Part shown: piece by piece, positions 1-4,583 of the stretch | Layout of the letters: every line of letters starts with the position of its first letter | How positions within the stretch are numbered: the first letter of the stretch is position 1 | Origin: Micavibrio sp. | GTDB taxonomy: Bacteria; Pseudomonadota; Alphaproteobacteria; Micavibrionales; Micavibrionaceae | DNA length: 5,676 bases | NCBI GenBank assembly: GCA_027066695.1 | Contig: JAMONE010000235.1 | Span: 1-5,676 of the forward strand | Direction of reading: 5' to 3' | Program-made: the position numbers and the translations under genes | Notes under the pieces: generated by a model | The model's input: the letters and a program-made list of their open reading frames with translations, nothing else | Database searches by the model: none | What the model was told of the DNA's origin: nothing

Positions 1-1
1 T

Positions 2-361
2 ATTTACGAGCTTGAATCAAAACAAGCAGACGCAAAAAAACGCCAATATGAGGAAAGAGATAAAATCCTTAAACATCTTGATAATCAAGCAATTATTATT
101 GCATTAGATGAACGAGGTGACGGCCTAAAATCACTGGATTTTGCCAAAACATTGGAAAACTTTAAAAATAACGGTGAAAATTATATCCAGTTCATACTTG
201 GCGGCGCGGATGGTCTAACCCAAGAAGTTAGGGATAAATCTGATATACTCTTGAGCTTTGGCCAGCAAACATGGCCACATTTACTTGCTAGAGTTATGCT
301 TTTGGAACAAATCTATAGAGCCCAGCAAATAATTTCAGGCCACCCCTATCATAGGGAATAA
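2..361 (+). CDS. rlmH: RlmH, 23S rRNA (pseudouridine-1915-N3)-methyltransferase, 3' part
   Basis: RlmH is a SPOUT-class methyltransferase that uses S-adenosylmethionine to methylate N3 of pseudouridine 1915 in helix 69 of 23S rRNA on assembled ribosomes. The reading frame is open from the window's left edge and ends at TAA 359-361, giving 119 residues; the family is usually about 155-160, so roughly the first 35-40 residues are missing. Visible hallmarks are LDERG (codons near 107-121), the SAM-binding knot loop FILGGADGL (codons near 194-220) and the highly conserved C-terminus TWPHLLARV, LLEQIYRA, ending GHPYHRE. A TTG at 152 could be taken as a start but lies in the middle of the family domain, so it is not one. 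The envC-like gene follows 8 bases later, which suggests co-transcription. Identification is by recognising family motifs; confidence is high. Confidence 0.95.
   Translation: MYELESKQADAKKRQYEERDKILKHLDNQAIIIALDERGDGLKSLDFAKTLENFKNNGENYIQFILGGADGLTQEVRDKSDILLSFGQQTWPHLLARVMLLEQIYRAQQIISGHPYHRE
353..357 (+). promoter_or_regulatory. Candidate ribosome binding site of the envC-like gene
   Basis: A purine stretch AGGGA lies inside the last codons of rlmH, 12 bases before the ATG at 370. No closer Shine-Dalgarno-like sequence exists. The spacing is longer than the usual 5-9 bases, but ctpA and pepN show the same 12-13 base spacing. Confidence 0.4.
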
Positions 362-369
362 TAAAACCA

Positions 370-1542
370 ATGTTGTTGCGCTCATTATGTTTATTAACTT
401 TGATAGTGTTTTGTTTTCCTGCAAACGCAGAATCCCCGCCTATTCCCAAAAGTAAATCCAAAGCTATTGGTTTATTTAAAGATCGTATAAAGCAAGAAAA
501 TAAAGATAAATCAGTTTTAGAAAAAAAATTCGAAGCAATTAACAAAGACTTATCCGATACCAAGAATAAATTGATCTCGATTGCCGCTGCTATTCAACAA
601 AATGAAGATGGATTAAAAAAGTTTGAGCAAAAAATTGTAAATATGGAGCTTAAAAAATCAATATTAGAGGATCAGCTACATACTGATCGCGCCTCTATTG
701 CCAAGCTTATATTAGCGTTAGAGCGAATACGCAGAACACCGCCCGAAGCAATGATAGCGCGCCCTGATTCTCCGTATAAAACAGCACAAAGCGCCATGCT
801 TATGGGCAGTATAATTCCATCCGTTAATCGCCACGCAGCCAAGCTAAGTAAAAACCTTGATACATTAAATAGTGTAACCAAAGAGCTTGGCGCAGAAAAG
901 GAAGAGTTATTATCGGCATCAAAGAGCCTGCGACTAAGCCATGATGAGCTATCAACACTGCTTTCAAAGCGCAGAAATCTTTATGAACAAATTAGCGATG
1001 ATATAAAAATACGTGAAATTTCTATACAAAAAATATCGCTGCAAGCACAAAATTTAGCTGATCTTGTTAAACGGATAAAAGAAGATGAAATCAAAGAAGC
1101 CGAGCGCAAAAAAATGGCTCGTATTATGCGCGCGAAACCTAAACCTAAAGCCATAAAGGACGGAGCTTCGAGGCTTCCTGTATCAGGCATTATCCGCACA
1201 ACTTATAAGCAAAAGGATAATTTAGGGGCTATTAGTAACGGCCTGTCCATAGAGGGACGCGCAGGAAGCATTGTTGTCGCGCCAATGGGCGGTAAAGTGC
1301 AATTCACAGGGGCGTTCAAACGCTATGGCAATATTGTGGTGATAGAGCATCAAAACAACTATCACAGCCTTGTTGCAGGGCTTGGCAATATAACAACTAT
1401 TGTCGGTGATTACATTAAATCAGGTGAGCCAATTGGAATATTACCAAATTCTTCTTTAATTCCGCGCCCAACACTATATTATGAGCTCAGGAAAAATGGG
1501 AATCCCGTTAACCCTGCTATAAAATTCCCTGATTTAGGGTAG
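370..1542 (+). CDS. envC: EnvC-like murein hydrolase activator (coiled coil plus degenerate LytM/M23 domain)
   Basis: A 390-residue exported protein. Residues 1-20 form a signal peptide (hydrophobic core, cleavage likely after ANA-20). Residues about 35-115 and 155-250 are rich in K, E, L and Q with heptad-like spacing, as in the coiled coils of EnvC. A basic Lys/Pro/Arg linker (about 245-262) leads to a C-terminal LytM domain (about 268-388) with GNIVVIEH (320-327), SGEPIG (351-356) and LYYELRKNG (369-377). The zinc ligands of active M23 peptidases are absent: the HxGxD position reads GLSIEG and the HxH position reads YHSLVAG. By family knowledge such degenerate LytM proteins do not cut peptidoglycan but switch on amidases during cell division; that role is inferred here. 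It sits between rlmH and ctpA in the same direction. The start is supported by the signal peptide. A specific amidase partner is not visible in the window. Confidence 0.9.
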   Translation: MLLRSLCLLTLIVFCFPANAESPPIPKSKSKAIGLFKDRIKQENKDKSVLEKKFEAINKDLSDTKNKLISIAAAIQQNEDGLKKFEQKIVNMELKKSILEDQLHTDRASIAKLILALERIRRTPPEAMIARPDSPYKTAQSAMLMGSIIPSVNRHAAKLSKNLDTLNSVTKELGAEKEELLSASKSLRLSHDELSTLLSKRRNLYEQISDDIKIREISIQKISLQAQNLADLVKRIKEDEIKEAERKKMARIMRAKPKPKAIKDGASRLPVSGIIRTTYKQKDNLGAISNGLSIEGRAGSIVVAPMGGKVQFTGAFKRYGNIVVIEHQNNYHSLVAGLGNITTIVGDYIKSGEPIGILPNSSLIPRPTLYYELRKNGNPVNPAIKFPDLG

Positions 1543-1566
1543 ATCTTAATATTTATTTTATTCGAT

Positions 1567-1571
1567 AAGGA
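1567..1571 (+). promoter_or_regulatory. Candidate ribosome binding site of ctpA
   Basis: AAGGA lies 13 bases before the ATG at 1585, in the 42-base AT-rich gap after the envC-like stop. The spacing is long, but no nearer alternative is visible, and the ATG choice is fixed by the signal peptide that starts at it. Confidence 0.45.
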
Positions 1572-1584
1572 CAACATATCAGCC

Positions 1585-2946
1585 ATGAAAAACTTTTTCC
1601 TGATATCTCTATTTAGTGTATCCATTCTTATTTGCGGCGCACTTACCAATCAAAGCTTTGCAGAAGAGAAAAACAATAAGGCTACTAAAGAGCAAGATGG
1701 CTATAGCGAGACCTATCGCCAACTTAATTTATTTGGCGATGTGTTTGAGCGCGTGCGCGCAGAATATGTTGAAGATGTTAATGATAAGGAGCTTATAGAA
1801 AATGCACTAGACGGCATGTTATCCAGTCTTGACCCTCATTCAGGCTATTTAAATGAAGAGCGTTTTAGAGAGATGAAAGTTGAAACCCGCGGCGAATTTG
1901 GCGGGCTTGGCATTGAAGTGACAATGGAAAATGGTCTTGTCAAAGTTGTATCACCAATTGATGATACGCCAGCTTTTCGCGCAGGTATGCAAGCTGGAGA
2001 CTATATATTAAAGATTGATAATGAGCCAGTTATGGGGTTGGATTTAAGCGAAGCTGTTAAGAAAATGCGCGGTAAAGTCGGCGCACCAATTGATTTGCTA
2101 GTACGCCGAGCTGATGTTGATTCCTTAATTGATGTTACTATTATCCGTGACATAATACGCATCAAATCTGTTAAATCCCGCATAGAAGGTAATGTCGGAT
2201 ATATCCGAATTACAACATTCAGCCAAAATACAGGCTCTGGGGTTAAAAAAGCAATTCAAGATATTAATGAGGAAATTGGCGATAAAATTATCGGCTATGT
2301 TCTGGATTTGCGTAATAACCCAGGTGGGCTATTATCTCAAGCTATTGAAGTTTCCGATATCTTTATTGATAAGGGTGAGATTGTATCTCAACGCGGACGC
2401 TACGAAAATGATACAGAGCGTAATAATGCAACGCTAGGTGATATGGCTAATGGCTTACCTATCGTTATATTAATTAATGGCGGTTCGGCCTCGGCCTCGG
2501 AAATCGTCGCGGGCGCGATGCAAGATCATAAACGTGCTATCATTATTGGTACGCAGAGCTTTGGTAAAGGCTCTGTTCAAACGGTTATGCCGCTGCCTGG
2601 AAATGGCGCGATGCGCTTAACTACGGCGCGCTACTACACACCTTCTGGGCGCTCTATCCAAGCTACAGGCATAACACCAGATATCTTCGTTGAGCAAGCT
2701 AAGCTTGAAACATATAAGAATAAATATCAACGCCTACGTGAGTCTGATCTACGAGGCGCACTGGAAAATGGTAATAAGAAAAAGGATGAAACGCCTGATG
2801 ATAGTGCCGTAGCAAATGATAATAAAGATACAACAAAAGAAAAAGACACTGATAAGGACGAAACGCCGCTTGATTATCAACTTACAAGAGCGCTGGATCT
2901 TCTAACTGGCCTATCTCTTTACCGTGAGCATGAAAATATGGATTAA
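1585..2946 (+). CDS. ctpA: CtpA, carboxy-terminal processing protease (S41 family, PDZ)
   Basis: A 453-residue exported serine protease that trims or degrades envelope proteins from their C-termini. A signal peptide covers residues 1-26 (likely cut after SFA). The N-terminal helical part contains LDPHSGYL (82-89), typical of the family. A PDZ domain spans about 103-175 (GGLGIEV; AFRAGMQAGDYIL). The protease core follows, with DLRNNPGG (241-248), the active-site motif GGSASASEI (299-307) and FGKGSVQT (326-333). By family spacing the nucleophile is Ser303, the general base Lys328 (25 residues on) and the assisting Gln332, so it should be catalytically competent. Residues about 395-428 are a charged, low-complexity linker before PLDYQLTRALDLL near the C-terminus. 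Its substrate is not shown by the sequence; peptidoglycan hydrolases or their regulators are the known targets of some relatives, and the adjacent EnvC-like protein makes an envelope-remodelling role reasonable. Confidence 0.96.
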   Translation: MKNFFLISLFSVSILICGALTNQSFAEEKNNKATKEQDGYSETYRQLNLFGDVFERVRAEYVEDVNDKELIENALDGMLSSLDPHSGYLNEERFREMKVETRGEFGGLGIEVTMENGLVKVVSPIDDTPAFRAGMQAGDYILKIDNEPVMGLDLSEAVKKMRGKVGAPIDLLVRRADVDSLIDVTIIRDIIRIKSVKSRIEGNVGYIRITTFSQNTGSGVKKAIQDINEEIGDKIIGYVLDLRNNPGGLLSQAIEVSDIFIDKGEIVSQRGRYENDTERNNATLGDMANGLPIVILINGGSASASEIVAGAMQDHKRAIIIGTQSFGKGSVQTVMPLPGNGAMRLTTARYYTPSGRSIQATGITPDIFVEQAKLETYKNKYQRLRESDLRGALENGNKKKDETPDDSAVANDNKDTTKEKDTDKDETPLDYQLTRALDLLTGLSLYREHENMD

Positions 2947-3012
2947 TAGGCAGCGAACCACTAGCTCAGATAGATGCAAGCAAAAACCTGCAACTGAGAC
3001 TGTTCATCAAAC
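2947..3012. other. Non-coding junction between ctpA and the IS remnant
   Basis: No gene is visible here on either strand. There is no convincing rho-independent terminator for ctpA: the best pairing, CTCAG (2965-2969) with CTGAG (2994-2998), has a large loop, no GC-rich stem and no following T-run. Positions 2989-3000 (TGCAACTGAGAC) resemble the IS6 terminal repeat seen at 3317-3328 (TGCAACAGAGCC) at 10 of 12 positions, in the same orientation. Positions 3001-3012 are one arm of a perfect 12-base inverted repeat whose other arm is 3329-3340. Confidence 0.5.
3001..3012 (+). repeat. 12-base inverted repeat flanking the IS remnant, left arm
   Basis: TGTTCATCAAAC is the exact reverse complement of 3329-3340 (GTTTGATGAACA), which directly abuts the IS6 terminal repeat. 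IS6 insertions normally make 8-base direct target duplications; here the flanking copies are inverted and 12 bases long. Confidence 0.7.
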
Positions 3013-3148
3013 TGTGTTATTTAATATCCAGCGATAGCTGATCTGGCAACAGTTTAACGGACAATTTTTTATGCGACATTCTGACTTTGTTCAAAATCCA
3101 CATGCGACATATAGTAGGTTGCATTAAGAATTGCAGTAAAATAAATCA

Positions 3149-3265
3149 TCAATAACCGCCCCTTCTGGCAAAGACCTTCTTATAGTTATTTCCATATCTA
3201 CAGTACCAGTGGACGCAACCCAATATCATAATTCCTTGAAAATGACGCCATTTGAAATCTGACAT
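3149..3265 (-). pseudogene. IS6-family transposase, 5' fragment, frameshifted and truncated
   Basis: From ATG at 3265 the minus strand encodes 38 residues beginning MSDFKWRHFQG and continuing to VHWYCRYG, then stops at two consecutive TGA codons (from 3151). The start is the signature N-terminus of IS6-family DDE transposases, which run MxDFKWRHFQG..ILWAVRWYCRY..SYR.LEEM.AERG. After codon 30 the frame degrades: several residues equivalent to LEEM seem lost, and a frame shift is implied because the adjacent frame reads EGAVIDDLFY, resembling the family's AERGV.VDHTTIY. Nothing resembling the catalytic DDE core (full length about 230-265 residues) remains, so it cannot encode an active transposase. 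A GAGG about 10 bases before the ATG could have been its ribosome binding site. Confidence 0.85.
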
Positions 3266-3304
3266 AGTGATAAACCTCGTTGAATTATTACAGTTTAACA
3301 GATT

Positions 3305-4267
3305 TTACAAATTATTTGCAACAGAGCCGTTTGATGAACACTCCCGAGCTTTATACTGATCCGTATGACTAAAGTGACCATCATTTAGTCTATAGCCTTG
3401 TGCATAATCATATATTTTAAAAATATCTTTAATTTCTTTAGCATCAACATGCTCAGCAACAATAAATAAGTGAGGGTAGCTCTCTCTAATAAAATCAACA
3501 CCTCTATGAACATCATTTTCATGATGTTTTATATATCCACCAGTATCACCTAAGCCCGCGCGTACAAATTTTCCATCAAATTTTACACCAGATATTACAT
3601 TAAGATAAAAATTAAGGCGATCTAATTCGATAGGGTTATGAACTAATATTTTACCATCGTTAGTAGCTTTAGAGCTCCAATCATCCAATATAATAATTGA
3701 ACCATCTTCTTTCATTCTCTCTAGGTGTTTAGTGCATACTGTTTTATCAATTGCATGGTCTTGCTCTAAAAGTTCCCAAACAATATTATGGCGATGAATA
3801 CCGTCTAAAGCAGGCTCCATTCTACGCCAAAATTCCATAGAGTGGGCAGATTTCAAGGATATATTTAATGTAACAGGCCATTTTTTTGCTGCTTTTAAAG
3901 CATTTTTACAAAATAATTCATCAGCTTCTATATGTAGTCCAGCAGAATATAGTTTTCTAACAATACCCTCTATTAGAAAATCTATATTTTCAAACATTTC
4001 TTTATTAGATTGTGGCCGTGTAAGTGCCTCATAGCCAAGAACATGATCTTTCGCATAAATACCTTCTTGCGTTATGATCCGCCCTTTGAAGGCATCACCA
4101 AGCAAAGCAATTACATGTGAGTTTTCTTTAAGATTATTATCGCCAACAAAATCTTTCATAATCATAGCATAAAGATTTTCAAAGCTACTCAACTCATCCA
4201 TGCCAACAGACATGTCTGGCCTGTATAATGTCTCACCCCAACTATTTTTAAGTCGCCACTCCAACAT
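3305..4267 (-). CDS. EAL-domain protein, probable cyclic-di-GMP phosphodiesterase, 3' end replaced by IS6 sequence
   Basis: A 320-residue protein without signal peptide or membrane segment. EAL domains hydrolyse cyclic di-GMP to pGpG. Motifs in order are YEALTRP (79-85, the EAL signature), NIS (135-137), WELLE (164-168), LDDW (194-197), VKFDGKFVR (228-236), AEHVD (271-275) and AQGYRL (289-294). These supply the usual metal ligands and catalytic residues, with likely equivalents E80, N135, E165, D195, D196, K229, E272 and Q290. The canonical DDFGTGYSS loop is changed to DDWSSKATN and is followed by about 13 extra residues before the lysine; this loop governs dimerisation and activation in relatives, so activity is likely but not certain. 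Residues 1-60 match no domain I recognise. Residues 314-320 (GSVANNL) and the stop are encoded by the IS6 end, so the native C-terminus is lost. GC content is about one third in sampled lines, lower than ctpA and pepN. Confidence 0.85.
   Translation of the reverse strand: MLEWRLKNSWGETLYRPDMSVGMDELSSFENLYAMIMKDFVGDNNLKENSHVIALLGDAFKGRIITQEGIYAKDHVLGYEALTRPQSNKEMFENIDFLIEGIVRKLYSAGLHIEADELFCKNALKAAKKWPVTLNISLKSAHSMEFWRRMEPALDGIHRHNIVWELLEQDHAIDKTVCTKHLERMKEDGSIIILDDWSSKATNDGKILVHNPIELDRLNFYLNVISGVKFDGKFVRAGLGDTGGYIKHHENDVHRGVDFIRESYPHLFIVAEHVDAKEIKDIFKIYDYAQGYRLNDGHFSHTDQYKARECSSNGSVANNL
3310..3328 (-). repeat. IS6-family terminal inverted repeat (transposase-proximal end)
   Basis: The minus strand reads GGCTCTGTTGCAAATAATT from 3328 inward. 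This is the conserved IS6-family end, and the transposase start codon lies 63 bases inside it. The same bases encode the last residues of the EAL-domain ORF (GSVANNL). Confidence 0.85.
3329..3340 (-). repeat. 12-base inverted repeat flanking the IS remnant, right arm
   Basis: GTTTGATGAACA on the plus strand lies immediately outside the IS6 terminal repeat and within the 3' end of the EAL-domain coding sequence (codons for CSSN). It pairs exactly with 3001-3012. Confidence 0.7.
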
Positions 4268-4304
4268 AATTCCAATATTCCCATAAAAAACATTTACTTC
4301 AAAA

Positions 4305-4334
4305 ATTATATGGAAAAAAACAGAGTTATTACAA
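4305..4334 (-). promoter_or_regulatory. Candidate sigma-70-type promoter of the EAL gene
   Basis: On the minus strand TTGTAA (4334-4329) is followed after 18 bases by a perfect TATAAT (4310-4305). Transcription would start about 30-35 bases before the ATG at 4267. The -35 matches 4 of 6 consensus bases. The region is AT-rich, which raises the chance of a random match. Confidence 0.5.
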
Positions 4335-4379
4335 GAAAAATAAATTGTAAACCACCCTGCCCTTTGAAAAGTTTTTATA

Positions 4380-4408
4380 TTGCTTTAACGCTAATAAATT
4401 CATATAAC
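4380..4408 (+). promoter_or_regulatory. Candidate promoter reading toward the small ORF and pepN
   Basis: TTGCTT (4380-4385) and TATAAC (4403-4408) are separated by 17 bases, with 3 of 6 and 5 of 6 consensus matches. Start of transcription would fall near 4415, giving a leader of roughly 170 bases for pepN that includes the 13-codon ORF. A second, weaker TACAAT at 4534-4539 has no well-spaced -35 box. Confidence 0.35.
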
Positions 4409-4449
4409 TATGTGTGAGAATTATCTTTAGATTAGAGTAAGGTGATATC

Positions 4450-4491
4450 ATGGCACGTACAATAACTTTTCAACCTAGCAAAGACATTTAA
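4450..4491 (+). pseudogene. 13-codon ORF, possible stump of a ParD-like antitoxin gene
   Basis: ATG at 4450 to TAA at 4489-4491 encodes MARTITFQPSKDI. The ORF has a strong ribosome binding site, AAGGTGA, ending about 5 bases before the ATG. The peptide resembles the N-termini of ParD/CopG-type antitoxins, which often begin M-x-R-T-I-T/S-F-x-P-S followed by an acidic residue and the DNA-binding helix. No continuation of an antitoxin and no ParE-like toxin is visible downstream in any frame before pepN at 4584, so if the resemblance is real the locus is a deletion remnant. It could instead be a short leader peptide for pepN or a chance ORF. Confidence 0.3.
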
Positions 4492-4566
4492 ACTACGCCC
4501 TCGTAAATCATTCTTGCTCAATATCTTAATTTTTACAATACTGTGGTGTTTGTAATTAATCATATT

Positions 4567-4571
4567 AAGGA
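4567..4571 (+). promoter_or_regulatory. Candidate ribosome binding site of pepN
   Basis: AAGGA precedes the ATG at 4584 by 12 bases. An in-frame TAA at 4566-4568 excludes an upstream extension, so 4584 is the first possible ATG of this frame. Confidence 0.5.
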
Positions 4572-4583
4572 AGCTGCGCGCAT

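Larger units (their letters stand above)
3013..3328 (-). mobile_element. Remnant of an IS6-family insertion sequence
   Basis: Read on the minus strand, the element begins at 3328 with GGCTCTGTTGCAAATAATT, which matches the terminal inverted repeat of IS6-family elements (IS26, IS6100 and relatives start GGCACTGTTGCAAA or GGCTCTGTTGCAAA). A transposase start follows at 3265, in the position expected for this family. Intact elements are about 800 bases; only about 316 lie between 3328 and the left arm of the flanking inverted repeat, and recognisable coding similarity stops near 3140, so most of the transposase gene is gone. The left limit is uncertain: I placed it next to the repeat arm at 3001-3012, where no clean GGCTCTGTTGCAAA on the plus strand is present. 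The element separates ctpA from the EAL gene and supplies the end of the latter. Confidence 0.8.
4268..4583. other. Divergent intergenic region between the EAL gene and pepN
   Basis: These 316 bases are strongly AT-rich. They carry a candidate promoter toward the EAL gene, a candidate promoter toward pepN, a 13-codon ORF with a good ribosome binding site (4450-4491) and the pepN leader. I see no long ORF, tRNA, strong hairpin or repeat array. Confidence 0.6.

Noticed and set aside
294..563. 89-codon minus-strand ORF across the rlmH and envC-like junction.
   Set aside because: It is antisense to two well-supported genes and has no family features.
2965..2998. CTCAG...CTGAG pairing after ctpA as a possible terminator.
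   Set aside because: It has a loop of about 24 bases, a low-GC stem and no following T-tract on the plus strand.
3028..3046. Small hairpin CAGC-GATA-GCTG and overlapping CCAG/CTGG pairing inside the IS remnant.
   Set aside because: The stem is only 4 pairs and has no T-run. This is too weak for a terminator or structured RNA and is expected by chance.
3071..3110. 9-base direct repeat ATGCGACAT at 3071-3079 and 3102-3110.
   Set aside because: A 9-base repeat in a few hundred bases has a fair chance of occurring randomly, there are only two copies, and it is not tied to any recognisable element end.
3013..3150. Further coding fragments on the minus strand such as MSHKKLSVKLLPDQ within the IS scar.
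   Set aside because: I could not match them to the IS6 transposase or to another family with any confidence. They may belong to a second degraded element or be noise.
3049..3299. 10-base direct repeat ACAGTTTAAC at 3049-3058 and 3290-3299, considered as a target-site duplication.
   Set aside because: The right copy lies inside the IS6 terminal repeat rather than outside it, so it cannot be the target duplication.
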